Source of the DNA: Lachnospiraceae bacterium
GTDB taxonomy: Bacteria > Bacillota > Clostridia > Lachnospirales > Lachnospiraceae
DNA length: 64,000 nt
Direction: 5' to 3'
Assembly (NCBI GenBank): GCA_017467805.1
Contig: JAFUKJ010000056.1
Span: 1 to 64,000, forward strand
Position 1 is the stretch's first letter. Each line of letters begins with the position of its first letter. Both the position numbers and the translations under genes were made by a program. Below, piece after piece: positions 15,892 to 27,721 of this stretch. The notes beneath the pieces are model-generated. The model searched no databases, was not told the origin of the DNA, and saw only the letters and a program-made list of their open reading frames with translations.

Positions 15892-16185
15892 ATGAAATTT
15901 GAAGAAAAGTTAGTCAGACTAAGAAAATCCAATGGAATGTCGCAGGAAGAGTTAGCAGAAAAATTAGGTGTATCAAGACAAGCAGTTTCTCGTTGGGAAC
16001 TTGGCAGTACTCTACCAGATATACCAAACCTTACACAGCTTAGTGAATTATTTGGAGTTTCAGCCGACTACCTAATTCATGATGATTACGAAAGTGATAA
16101 CGATATTCCTAAAGTAAAAGAATCATCTGAAATTATACATGAGAAAAACAAAGCTCACTGCATCATATTCCTACGAATGCAATGA
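15892..16185 (+). CDS. Small Xre/Cro-type HTH regulator
   Basis: This is the only plus-strand gene in the window. The 97-aa product has an N-terminal Xre HTH (residues about 3-62, with SQEELAEKLGVSRQAVSRWE). A 35-residue polar tail follows and ends in HCIIFLRMQ, encoded by the terminator hairpin itself. Related proteins often continue into a membrane or sensor domain, so this may be a shortened relative. AGGAGG lies 8 nt before the ATG. It is divergent from the microcompartment operon and shares its upstream region, which makes it a second candidate regulator of that operon; the effector is unknown. Confidence 0.8.
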   Translation: MKFEEKLVRLRKSNGMSQEELAEKLGVSRQAVSRWELGSTLPDIPNLTQLSELFGVSADYLIHDDYESDNDIPKVKESSEIIHEKNKAHCIIFLRMQ

Positions 16186-16196
16186 GCTTTTTATTC
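16144..16196. terminator. Bidirectional terminator between Xre gene and lacZ-type gene
   Basis: AAAGCTCA-C-TGCAT (16150-16163) pairs with ATGCA-A-TGAGCTTT (16177-16190) with one mismatch. T-runs flank it on both strands (TTTTT after it on the plus strand, TTTGTTTTT on the minus strand). It serves both converging genes and overlaps the last codons of the Xre gene. Confidence 0.8.
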
Positions 16197-19268
<3,072 letters not shown>

Positions 19269-19277
19269 CTACCTTTC

Positions 19278-21896
19278 CTACTCGTTCCAAACAATACGCA
19301 TCTCGTGAAGCATGGTCGCATTACCCCCTGCTGTACCTGTATGCATCACACCGCTTCCACCAAATTCATTCATCTCTACATCTGCTGTCAAATCAACTAC
19401 ATGAACAAGCCCCGCATCCTTCTGTTCCTGATTCTGCTCCTTGGTAGTCTCTACATGAGCTGTAAGCTTACCATCCACTACCGCAAGCTGAATCGTACAG
19501 GTAGAATTGTAGCAGGATGCTGATATAGACTCAGAAATTGCACTTGTCTCCCCATTATCGTACTCCATAAGAGTAAAGTCCACACCATTAGAGAACTTGT
19601 TGGTTCTCTCGATTCTAAGTGCATATCCCGTCAAAGTCGTGGTATCAAACTTAATATAGACATCCATATACTGTGCGGTTGCACTACCAAAGCCCTGTCC
19701 TGCTGACTTACAGGTATCTACAATAAGCTCAACATTCATATCTCCGTAAATACCCTTAACAGGAGTATACAACATTCTGGCACCTCTTGTACTCTGTAAT
19801 AATCCAGTACCTGTTGCACCACCTTCGCCCTCGCCGTAGGTCCATGCTGAGCCAGTTGGCACTTCCCAGTCATACTCCGCCGTATCCAGAGGCTTATAAC
19901 CATCTAATGTAAAGAAGCCTTCCTTAATCTCACTCTGTAAAGTAGTTGGCATATTCTGGAAATCTGTCACAATCTCCTTACACAGATTATCATCTGCAGA
20001 AATGGCTCTTTCTGACACCAAGGTCACAGCCTCTCCATACTCAGAGCCTTCCTCCTTTGGCTTAATCTCTGCAATCAGATAATATCCTGCATCGCCGCTT
20101 GTCAGCTTATACTCATACTCAGGCTCATTTAACCGTGACACAGCCACAGGAATCTTGTCCGTACCATCTGCATCACTGCTTCGATACCATGTAATGGAAG
20201 ACCAGTCCTCACCTTCTCCATCTAACTCATAGGAAAGCTTCACCACATCCGTGTCAAACTCCTCTGATGCCATAATTTCCATAGTCGGATTCAATACAGA
20301 AGGTGCAGGTAATGTCTCAGGAGTTACCGTAATATAAGTACCTGTACGAAGTCCCTTTTCTCCTGTCGCATAAATCATTCCTGCCACAGAACGTCTTCCT
20401 GTGTTTACCACACTATAAGTACAGGTTCCATCGGCATTAGGAGTCAATGTCACATAGTCCTTAAGCTTATCCTCTACTTCCCATGTAACAGCGTCTGCCA
20501 TGCCATCTCCCGAAACGCCTCTAAAGTAAGAAAAGCCATAGGAAATCGTATCGCTTGTTCCTGTTTTTGCCGTTACTCTAAGGGGCTTTACTGTCATGGT
20601 AATTGGATAATGCAAGGCCTCTGCATCAATCGCCTCGACCTCTGCCTTATTATTCAGAGGGTCCCAGCCATCTGTTCCCTTTAAAAGATTATACGTATTA
20701 TAAACCACCTTACCATCACTCTCAAGCTTATATGCCTTCAACGCCTCTGTTCCTGCGATGTCCACTGTATTGTATGGATTCTCAGCCGCCACAGTAATCT
20801 GCTCTCCATTCACCGTAACATTTGCCTGATTACATCTAAGGGCATTGTTCGGCTCTGGTGTCCACTCTACCGTAAAATTCTCAGACTCGGCCTTAAACTC
20901 ACAATCAATCAGCGCAACTGTTCCGCCAGCCTTTGTCAGATACTGTGTCCCCTCTACCTTAGAATCAAACTCACAGTTTAAGAATACCGCACCAGTTCCT
21001 GAGGTATTATAAAATGGCTTAGAGCTGTAGAAGCCGAAAGTACAGTCTAAAAATACCGCCGTACCAGGTAATGCATCATCTGTACACTCAATATGACAGT
21101 CCTTGAACAAAATTCTGCCATTCGTTCCCACAAAAGGACAAGCGTTTAATCGACTCAAAAAATTGCAATTTTGAGCCACAATCTTATCTCCGTTGGTAAT
21201 GGCAAGCTGTGCCTGTGTTATTGCGTCTGCTCTCTTTGCTCTTCCAAGCTCAGGCTTTAAAGGATATTTCAAATCAATATTGCAGTAATTACCCATAGTA
21301 AGATTCTCTGTTCTTGTTCCCTTACCATCAAAGTAGAACATGGTGTAATTTCCCTTTGCACCCTGCGTCTGACCTCTGTTCACCGCTAATACTACATTGG
21401 ATGGATTGCTGTTTAATCCAATCAAATGAAGGTTATCACAATCAATGACTAATCCATAAGGAACATCTCCGCTTGTGGCAACTCGGATTCCCTCATCATC
21501 AGGGTCATCAATCCAATATACGAATGGCGCTATATACACCTTCATTGGTTCTTCCTCTGTACCATCTGTAAAGGCTGCTGCCGCCTCCACAAAATCATTG
21601 TACACATACTCATACTTATCTGCGACTTCATCACTTAGTGTTCCGTCTACATAGATTACCTTCTCACCTAATGTAATCTGCTCTCCATGAAACGATATAC
21701 TGTCTCCTCCGAAAATAATCGGCTCATTCTGGTCTAACGAAACATATCCATCCACATTTGTCATCCCCTCTTCCTTATGCTCCAACTCCACTACTGTTGC
21801 AGGCTCTTCCTGCATCACAGCCTCCTCCTGGCTGCAGGCACACAACAGCAACGAAACTGTTGTCGCAAGCATACCTAACTTCACTCTCTTTCTCAA
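19278..21896 (-). CDS. Large secreted lipoprotein with pectin-lyase-like beta-helix
   Basis: From a TTG at 21896, with AGGAGG 8 nt upstream, this 872-aa protein begins with a short basic stretch, a hydrophobic core and the lipobox LCAC. It is therefore a surface lipoprotein; an ATG six codons earlier would place the ribosome site inside the gene. Residues about 80-400 form a parallel beta-helix of the pectin lyase/esterase fold (repeats such as FLDCTFG, FLNCEFD and LIDCEF). Ig-like segments (about 450-650) and a C-terminal lectin-like beta-sandwich (about 690-872) follow. I cannot identify the CE8 catalytic set, so the activity is open: polysaccharide lyase, esterase or binding protein. It is followed by the lacZ-type gene. 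Confidence 0.75.
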   Translation of the reverse strand: MRKRVKLGMLATTVSLLLCACSQEEAVMQEEPATVVELEHKEEGMTNVDGYVSLDQNEPIIFGGDSISFHGEQITLGEKVIYVDGTLSDEVADKYEYVYNDFVEAAAAFTDGTEEEPMKVYIAPFVYWIDDPDDEGIRVATSGDVPYGLVIDCDNLHLIGLNSNPSNVVLAVNRGQTQGAKGNYTMFYFDGKGTRTENLTMGNYCNIDLKYPLKPELGRAKRADAITQAQLAITNGDKIVAQNCNFLSRLNACPFVGTNGRILFKDCHIECTDDALPGTAVFLDCTFGFYSSKPFYNTSGTGAVFLNCEFDSKVEGTQYLTKAGGTVALIDCEFKAESENFTVEWTPEPNNALRCNQANVTVNGEQITVAAENPYNTVDIAGTEALKAYKLESDGKVVYNTYNLLKGTDGWDPLNNKAEVEAIDAEALHYPITMTVKPLRVTAKTGTSDTISYGFSYFRGVSGDGMADAVTWEVEDKLKDYVTLTPNADGTCTYSVVNTGRRSVAGMIYATGEKGLRTGTYITVTPETLPAPSVLNPTMEIMASEEFDTDVVKLSYELDGEGEDWSSITWYRSSDADGTDKIPVAVSRLNEPEYEYKLTSGDAGYYLIAEIKPKEEGSEYGEAVTLVSERAISADDNLCKEIVTDFQNMPTTLQSEIKEGFFTLDGYKPLDTAEYDWEVPTGSAWTYGEGEGGATGTGLLQSTRGARMLYTPVKGIYGDMNVELIVDTCKSAGQGFGSATAQYMDVYIKFDTTTLTGYALRIERTNKFSNGVDFTLMEYDNGETSAISESISASCYNSTCTIQLAVVDGKLTAHVETTKEQNQEQKDAGLVHVVDLTADVEMNEFGGSGVMHTGTAGGNATMLHEMRIVWNE

Positions 21897-21987
21897 TAAC
21901 TTTTCCTCCTTCATAAATACTGCCCACATTCCCATTCCTCCCCTTGGAAGTGAACACCCTCTCTCAACATAAAAGTTTACATAAATC

Positions 21988-21993
21988 ATTATA
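21988..21993 (-). promoter_or_regulatory. Possible -10 box of the lipoprotein-lacZ operon
   Basis: TATAAT reads on the minus strand about 90 nt before the chosen TTG start, but the hexamer 17 nt upstream (TAGCTA) is a poor -35. It is a weak call, possibly activator-dependent. Confidence 0.35.
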
Positions 21994-22025
21994 CGCCATT
22001 TTTAATCATTTAGCTACGGGGAATA

Positions 22026-22056
22026 GAAAAAGCAGGTATTTGACTACCTGCTTTCT
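22026..22056 (-). terminator. Terminator after nadA
   Basis: AAGCAGGTA (22030-22038) and TACCTGCTT (22045-22053) form a 9-bp stem with a 6-nt loop, followed on the minus strand by TTTTC. It closes the long sulfur operon that begins near 32,100. Confidence 0.85.
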
Positions 22057-22060
22057 GCGT

Positions 22061-22969
22061 CTACGATAATTCTAGCATTCTTTGTAATGGCTTTCTTGCT
22101 TCCTCTATCAGCTTCTCTGATAGTACAATCTCTGAATCCATATTAAGAAGAGCCTGCTCCACCTTATCCAAGGTTACCTTTTTCATATTAGGACAAAACT
22201 GTCTGTGACCAACTGAATAAAACTTCTTATTTGGATTCTTCTCCTGTAATTCAAAGAAAACTCCCATTTCCGTGCAAATAATAAATCTCTCACAATCTGA
22301 ATTTGTTGCATAATCTATAATTTCTGACGTGCTTCCAACAAAATCTGACACTGCAATGACATCCTCTGTACACTCAGGATGTGTTAACACCAAAGCATCA
22401 GGGCAAACTTCCTTTGCTTTCATAACATTCTCTACTGAGATACTCTTATGAACATGGCAAAATCCATCATTAAAAATAAAATTCTTCTGTGGCAGCTTCT
22501 TTGCTACATATCTTCCAAGATTCTCATCAGGAACAAAGAATATATTCTTCTGAGGTAATTTTTCTACAACTCTCAATGCATTTGATGAGGTAACACATAC
22601 ATCTGACACCGCCTTAATCTCTGCTGTCGAATTCACATAGCATACAACTGCAAGGTCGTCATACTGCGCTCGTACTTCGGCAATCTTCTCTACAGTTACC
22701 ATATGAGCCATTGGACAATCTGCAAGGTCATCTGCCATAACCACCTTTTTCTCAGGATTTAACAGCTTAGCACTTTCTCCCATGAACTTTACTCCACAGA
22801 ATAAAATATTCTTCTGTTCTAATCCTGTTGCAACCTTACTTAAGAAATAAGAATCTCCTACATAATCTGCAATTCTCTGCACTTCGCCATCCACATAGTA
22901 ATGCGCTAGGATTACAACATCCTTTTCCTGTTTTAATTTATGTATTTTATCATTTCTACACTCACTCAT
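22061..22969 (-). CDS. nadA: Quinolinate synthase NadA
   Basis: This 302-aa enzyme condenses iminoaspartate with DHAP to quinolinate in NAD synthesis and holds a [4Fe-4S] cluster. The three expected cysteine ligands are present at C85 (LADCPMA), C171 (GFCHVH) and C259 (QFCPNMK). The substrate motifs AHYYVDGEVQ, GDSYFLSK and GVKFMGESAK, plus CYVNSTAEIKA, are intact. There is no nadB or nadC beside it, which is unusual. Instead its ATG overlaps the 3' end of the LolD-like ATPase gene by 8 nt, so it is translated as the last gene of an 11-gene sulfur/transport operon. Ordinary NAD synthesis is the default function. A more specific role tied to the operon is possible but unproven. Confidence 0.92.
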   Translation of the reverse strand: MSECRNDKIHKLKQEKDVVILAHYYVDGEVQRIADYVGDSYFLSKVATGLEQKNILFCGVKFMGESAKLLNPEKKVVMADDLADCPMAHMVTVEKIAEVRAQYDDLAVVCYVNSTAEIKAVSDVCVTSSNALRVVEKLPQKNIFFVPDENLGRYVAKKLPQKNFIFNDGFCHVHKSISVENVMKAKEVCPDALVLTHPECTEDVIAVSDFVGSTSEIIDYATNSDCERFIICTEMGVFFELQEKNPNKKFYSVGHRQFCPNMKKVTLDKVEQALLNMDSEIVLSEKLIEEARKPLQRMLELS

Positions 22970-23624
22970 TGATTTGTCCTCTATTCATTGTTATAACCCT
23001 ATCCGCATAATCCTGATACAAATCATCATGGCTACTGATGATTACACCAATTCCTGCTTCGCTAATCTGCTTCAAAAATTCCATAATATAGATTGCATTT
23101 TCTTTATCAAGATTACTTGTAGGTTCATCTGCAATAATCAGCTTGGGATTGTTGATTAACGCTCGGGCAATCGCAACTCGTCGCATTTCACCACCTGATA
23201 ATTGGTCCGGATATGAATTAGCGTATTGCTCCATGCCAACCTTTTTCAATAATTCCAACGCCCTGTTATGAATGTCGTTTGCATGATTTGACATATAAAA
23301 CGGCATACAGATATTTTCCATTACCGTAAAGTTTTTAAGCACACTTTGACCTTGGAGAACATATCCGATTTCAGCATTTCTATACTGTGCCATCTCCAAT
23401 TCATTCTTATTTGCTATATCCTGATTTTGAAAGTTAATGCATCCACTATCCGGCTTTAGCAATCCGGAAATCATGTGAAATAATGTACTTTTTCCGCTAC
23501 CGGAGGGTCCACAGATTGCAATGAATTCACCGTTGTCTACTGTTAGGTTCATATCCTTTACAGCAAAAAAATCCATATCCTTATGCTTATATCTTTTACT
23601 TACATTTTGTACCGCAAGCAGCAT
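22962..23624 (-). CDS. LolD/MacB-type ABC transporter ATPase
   Basis: This 220-aa ATPase has Walker A GPSGSGKST (about residues 39-47), a Q-loop (YVLQGQSV), the signature LSGGEMRRVAIARAL (about 142-156), Walker B LIIADEPTSNLD and the H-loop. It belongs to the MacB/LolD/FtsE group that pairs with FtsX-type permeases and moves lipids, peptides or proteins rather than importing solutes. It overlaps its permease gene by a single nucleotide and nadA by 8 nt. The substrate is unknown. Confidence 0.92.
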   Translation of the reverse strand: MLLAVQNVSKRYKHKDMDFFAVKDMNLTVDNGEFIAICGPSGSGKSTLFHMISGLLKPDSGCINFQNQDIANKNELEMAQYRNAEIGYVLQGQSVLKNFTVMENICMPFYMSNHANDIHNRALELLKKVGMEQYANSYPDQLSGGEMRRVAIARALINNPKLIIADEPTSNLDKENAIYIMEFLKQISEAGIGVIISSHDDLYQDYADRVITMNRGQINE

Positions 23625-24832
23625 TATTCTCCCTCCTTAAGCAAATCTACACCATTACTTCGTCCCAGATTAATCAATGAGTATATGGTTGATACACATC
23701 CCATTCCAAGAGTAATCAGTATACATTTCAAAAGAATTACTAGCATTCCTACAAAATCTAATTCCAAATATGGAATTGCCATATTGGCTGATATTAGGTT
23801 CTGGAAGAAAAGCATCACAGCACCTGAAGCAAATATCCCTGCAAGCGTACCAATAACTGTTATAATAGCCGCCTCTATTACAATAATTTCTATCAGCTGC
23901 TTTTTACTCGTTCCAAATAAAATAAAAATACCAAATTCACGCTTTCTCTCATTAATTGTAATGGAAAAAATACTCACTACCGCAATTGTACTCAGCAGAA
24001 CAAGAATGACTGATAGTATCTTGCAATATGTTGAAAAGCCCTTCATATCTTTTTCTACGTTGCCCAGCATCTTGCTTGTGATATATACCGCAATATCTTC
24101 ATACTTCGTAGCGATTGCATTACTAACCGCCTCTATATCATATCCATCCTTCACCTTCAGATTAACCATTGAAATAAAGTCATCATTCTGAATGGTAAGA
24201 AAATTCTTTGCACTCTCTGACTGAATAATTCTTCTGGCACCATCAAGGTTTACAAACACTGTATGGTCATATCCCATTCCACTTTGCTCAAGGACACCTG
24301 CTACAGTAAAGTCGACGCCGTAATAAGTAACTTCTTCGCCCTCATGTAAGCCAAGGTCACATCCTACTACAACTTCACTATCCGTCATACTTTTAGCTGT
24401 ATTTTCTTTAATCCACGGACTGACAACAAAATCATCTGCCTCGTCAAAGGCAATCAGCTGAGTCAAAGACTCACAGCATTCAGCGCCCAAGGTTGCTAAA
24501 AAAAGCTGTGAGGAGGTTGATTCCACTCCCTCAACCTCCTCTAGGCGCTCTACCCACGATTTATCAAAATATACCGTACAAGGTTCTCCGGTAAATAAAG
24601 CATTCTCTATAGAACTGTAATATCTCGCCGGAACCACCACAATATCCGCACCTAAGCGTTTGGATGTACTCTCGATTCCATTTTCCATACTGGTAAGCAT
24701 TACCATACATGTAAATAAGGTTGCAGCTAATACAAATATGAAAAGTGTCATCACTCCGGTTCGATATGCTCTGCTTTTCACATTCTTCCAAGCAATATCA
24801 AACACTGTTAATTTATTTTTCATCCTATTCAT
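23624..24832 (-). CDS. FtsX/MacB-like ABC permease
   Basis: This 402-aa protein has one N-terminal membrane helix (about residues 23-46) and a large extracytoplasmic MacB_PCD-like domain (about 50-265) with paired cysteines (ECCES). A C-terminal FtsX domain with three helices follows (about 275-390), with the SITINERKREFGIFILFGTSKKQ-type coupling loop. It forms an exporter or mechanotransmission complex with the LolD-like ATPase. Its start overlaps the DUF4418 gene by 8 nt; a second ATG three codons on is an alternative start. Confidence 0.88.
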   Translation of the reverse strand: MNRMKNKLTVFDIAWKNVKSRAYRTGVMTLFIFVLAATLFTCMVMLTSMENGIESTSKRLGADIVVVPARYYSSIENALFTGEPCTVYFDKSWVERLEEVEGVESTSSQLFLATLGAECCESLTQLIAFDEADDFVVSPWIKENTAKSMTDSEVVVGCDLGLHEGEEVTYYGVDFTVAGVLEQSGMGYDHTVFVNLDGARRIIQSESAKNFLTIQNDDFISMVNLKVKDGYDIEAVSNAIATKYEDIAVYITSKMLGNVEKDMKGFSTYCKILSVILVLLSTIAVVSIFSITINERKREFGIFILFGTSKKQLIEIIVIEAAIITVIGTLAGIFASGAVMLFFQNLISANMAIPYLELDFVGMLVILLKCILITLGMGCVSTIYSLINLGRSNGVDLLKEGE

Positions 24833-25226
24833 TTCCTATTCTTTTTCTCAAATAAATCAAATTTCCAATATTGAAAAGAATAATCACCATTGAAATGATA
24901 TATATAGCCGGAAAGGTTAAGCTTCTGCAAAGCATTGTTTCTTTGGCGCAGCCACCTATCAACCAGCTTGGAATAAGGATTGCTACGATACCTGTCGCTA
25001 TATTATTTAAGTTAAGAGCCAATCTTGCTTCTTTATTCTTTAATATCCAGCTAAGGATTCCTGTAAACACAATTAATATACCAATTCCTGTTTCAGCTCT
25101 GACCGACCACCAGCACTTCATAATCTTCTCTGATGTGTCACATACCTGAAATAATGTATACGGTCCAATTGCAAGCAACACTCCCGTTAAAATATGAAAA
25201 AGAGCATTTATAATTCTATTCTTCAT
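24825..25226 (-). CDS. DUF4418-like four-helix membrane protein
   Basis: This 133-aa protein has four hydrophobic helices (about 8-25, 45-62, 70-90 and 102-125) and a KCWWSVRAE segment between helices 1 and 2. I recall that segment from the DUF4418 family, which often sits next to MacB-like ABC genes in Clostridia. Cysteines (VCDTSEKIMKCWW, GGCAKETMLC) face the loops and could form disulfides or bind metal. It overlaps the FtsX-like gene and follows the DUF1847 gene by 12 nt, so it is probably an accessory subunit of the exporter. The function is unknown. Confidence 0.72.
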   Translation of the reverse strand: MKNRIINALFHILTGVLLAIGPYTLFQVCDTSEKIMKCWWSVRAETGIGILIVFTGILSWILKNKEARLALNLNNIATGIVAILIPSWLIGGCAKETMLCRSLTFPAIYIISMVIILFNIGNLIYLRKRIGNE

Positions 25227-25238
25227 CTATATCATTCC

Positions 25239-25880
25239 TTACTTAAATCTTGAGTACATTCCTGTGCTGGCATATAATGCACCAACAGGGTTATGACAAA
25301 GCACTCTGTCCTTTACAATCAGAACAGTTGTAGGCGCTTCTACATGCTTCAGAAACAGAGAATCATGACCTACACAAAGACCTATCATAATATTAAAATC
25401 GGTCTTTTGCTCATTCAAAAGCTTTGCCTGCAAAATCGGATTACACATGGATTCATGTCCACAGCCTCTGTTAAGCTTCTGCTGATCCGGAATACCAATT
25501 CTTGACTTATCAACAGCACCAACCTTACAGCCTACTGTATAGTAATCGATACCCTCTTTATCCAGAATCTTTGTAAATAAGCGAGCTTCAGGTATTAAAC
25601 CAACACAGGTCGCAATACCTACCTTTTTCGCACCGGTTCTTTTGATAAATTCAATGGTTTCTTCCACTCTTGTCTTCTGACCGTAGAAATCACCTTCAAT
25701 TCCTGCCGAAACCCTCGCTATATTTCCAAGTGTTTCATCATTATCATAGATATCCAATGTTTCCTGTAACAAATCCTGATCAAGAGACTTTGTTAAGCAA
25801 AACGGTGGATATTTTCCATCATCATTTTTGCAGCTCAGTGCTCCACATGCTGAGCAAGTAAGACATTTATTCTGTTCCAT
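25239..25880 (-). CDS. DUF1847-like cysteine-rich protein
   Basis: This 213-aa soluble protein begins with CLTCSACGALSCKND, a cysteine cluster that probably binds a metal or Fe-S centre. Further conserved-looking cysteines follow in GIATCVGLIPEA, YTVGCKVG, NRGCGHESMCNP, GLCVGHDS and VLCHNPVGA. I match it to the DUF1847 family from this pattern. Its function is not established. The ATG at 25880 has AAAGGTGG upstream; a TTG seven codons earlier would lie before that site. It lies between the NitT/TauT-type binding protein and DUF4418 genes in one transcript, which suggests a sulfur or metal handling role. Confidence 0.75.
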   Translation of the reverse strand: MEQNKCLTCSACGALSCKNDDGKYPPFCLTKSLDQDLLQETLDIYDNDETLGNIARVSAGIEGDFYGQKTRVEETIEFIKRTGAKKVGIATCVGLIPEARLFTKILDKEGIDYYTVGCKVGAVDKSRIGIPDQQKLNRGCGHESMCNPILQAKLLNEQKTDFNIMIGLCVGHDSLFLKHVEAPTTVLIVKDRVLCHNPVGALYASTGMYSRFK

Positions 25881-25913
25881 ATCACAACCACCTTTAATCA
25901 ATATTAATAAATT

Positions 25914-26921
25914 TTAATAAGTATCCTCTACGCCATCTAATCTAACAAAAGAGTTATCAATCAATGCCTGTGCATCTGTCTCTTTTCTGATGATTCCGAT
26001 AGCCTGTAATTCCTCTACACTCTTCGCCAATGCATCATAACCACCGCTTACTGATGGAATATAATTATAGCTTTCAAGAATAGCTGCATTGAAATCAAGC
26101 TCACCTGTAACATAATTATTATCTAACTGAATCTTAGCTGCCTCTTCTGAGTTTTCTTCAATCCATTTTGCAGCCTTCATGACAGCTCTGGTATACTTAG
26201 CCGCCAAATCAGGATAGTTCTCTGCCAAGTTAGTAGTTACAAAGCTTAAGCAGCAGTATTCATCCTTATAGTCATCATCAGTTGTTGTATCAATAATTGC
26301 TCTAAGATTATATTCCTCCTGAGCCTTTGAAACAGCCGGGTCTGCTGCACAATATGCATCGATTGCACCATTTTGTAATGCCATTGGTAAATCTGTATTA
26401 CTATAGACTACAAACTCTACCTCCATATTCTCAGCAGTTACGCCTACACCAGCCTTTGCCAGAGAACGCTTCGCTGTTAAGCATGGAGAATCCGCCAAGC
26501 TTGCCACGCCTATTCTTTTTCCCTTTAAATCTGCAACAGTCTGAATATCTGAATCGTTAGGAACTACAAGCTTCGTACATCCTGTATGAATTCCTGCTGT
26601 TAGCTTCATAGGCAAACCATTTTCCAATGGCTGTACGAATTTACCTACAAGTCCAAAGCCTGCGTCTACCTGACCTGTACCAACTGCCTCTGATATTACT
26701 GCACTCTCTACAGTGATTGCTTCAAACTTTAAGCCTTCTTCCTCAAAATATCCATTTTCAATTGCAATATGTATAGGCGCATGACATAAGCCTGTGCTAT
26801 ATCCAATCTTTACGACATATTCATCACTACTTACATTCGCCTGTTCTGCTGCTCCACAGCCTGCAAGCAGTGTCATAACTGTTGCTGCTGATACTAAAAT
26901 TCCAATCAGTTTCTTTTTCAT
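25914..26921 (-). CDS. NitT/TauT-family substrate-binding lipoprotein, cysteine-rich
   Basis: This 335-aa protein has a signal peptide ending in the lipobox LLAGC (Cys 22), so the mature protein is membrane-anchored outside the cell. The body is a SsuA/NMT1-like periplasmic-binding fold (IGYSTGLCHAPIHIAIENGYF, VADLKGKRIGVASL). Unlike most of the family it has several cysteines and a His in or near the expected ligand cleft (GLCHAP, HTGCTK, DSPCLTA, DAYCAAD, EYCCLSF), so the ligand may be a thiol or a metal complex. It is followed downstream by DUF1847 and preceded by its ATPase and permease. Confidence 0.88.
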   Translation of the reverse strand: MKKKLIGILVSAATVMTLLAGCGAAEQANVSSDEYVVKIGYSTGLCHAPIHIAIENGYFEEEGLKFEAITVESAVISEAVGTGQVDAGFGLVGKFVQPLENGLPMKLTAGIHTGCTKLVVPNDSDIQTVADLKGKRIGVASLADSPCLTAKRSLAKAGVGVTAENMEVEFVVYSNTDLPMALQNGAIDAYCAADPAVSKAQEEYNLRAIIDTTTDDDYKDEYCCLSFVTTNLAENYPDLAAKYTRAVMKAAKWIEENSEEAAKIQLDNNYVTGELDFNAAILESYNYIPSVSGGYDALAKSVEELQAIGIIRKETDAQALIDNSFVRLDGVEDTY

Positions 26922-26941
26922 AAATCCTCCATTACAAGATG

Positions 26942-27721
26942 TTATAAATAATATTCCACTTCTCGGATTTCTCCGCCGTAATTTAACATCTTTAGCACCT
27001 CTGCACGATATCTTAAAAATTCCGGATTACTTCTTGCTCTCGGTCTTGGCAATTCAATATCGACTATTTTCTCTATCTTTGCCGGGCGAGCTGACATTAC
27101 AACAACTCTATCCGATAAGTAAATCGCTTCATCAACATCGTGTGTAACCATAATCATGGTCATGTTATGTTCTTCTCTGATTCTCAATATTTCATCCTGA
27201 ATATTCATTCTGGTAAATGCATCAAGTGCACCAAGAGGTTCATCCAGCAATAATACCTTTGGATGACCAACTAATGCTCTTGCCAAGGATGCTCTTTGAC
27301 ACATACCGCCTGATAGCTGATGCGGATAGGACTTCTCAAAGCCTTTTAAGCCGACAAGCTCTATGTATTCGTCCACTTCATTCTTTTTCTCTTTGTAAAT
27401 CTTTCTTGCCTTTAAACCAAATGCGATATTGTCGTAAATATTAAGCCATGGTAAAAGGGTATGATTCTGAAACATAAAGCCTCTTTCGCAATCAGGCTTT
27501 TTAATCTGTTTTCCATCTAAAGTTAACACACCGCTATTTGGGAAATCCAAGCCTGCAATCAATCTTAATAATGTAGATTTTCCACAGCCCGATGGTCCGA
27601 TTAGGGAAATAAATTCCCCTGGCCTGATATCAAGATTGATACCATTTAATGCTACAATTTCTTCCCCGTCCACAGAAGTAAATTTCTTCACGGCGTTGTC
27701 TATACTGATTTGACCTACCAT
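26942..27721 (-). CDS. NitT/TauT-family ABC importer ATPase
   Basis: This 259-aa SsuB/TauB-like ATPase energises import by the adjacent permease. It has Walker [10 protein letters not shown] (about residues 42-50), the Q-loop FMFQNHTLLPW, the signature LSGGMCQRASLARAL, Walker B VLLLDEPLGALD and the MVTHDVDEA H-loop typical of the sulfonate/nitrate/taurine family. GGGGG lies upstream and the gene overlaps the permease gene by 7 nt. The substrate class (sulfonate, sulfur amine or related) is inferred from the sulfur operon context only. Confidence 0.92.
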   Translation of the reverse strand: MVGQISIDNAVKKFTSVDGEEIVALNGINLDIRPGEFISLIGPSGCGKSTLLRLIAGLDFPNSGVLTLDGKQIKKPDCERGFMFQNHTLLPWLNIYDNIAFGLKARKIYKEKKNEVDEYIELVGLKGFEKSYPHQLSGGMCQRASLARALVGHPKVLLLDEPLGALDAFTRMNIQDEILRIREEHNMTMIMVTHDVDEAIYLSDRVVVMSARPAKIEKIVDIELPRPRARSNPEFLRYRAEVLKMLNYGGEIREVEYYL

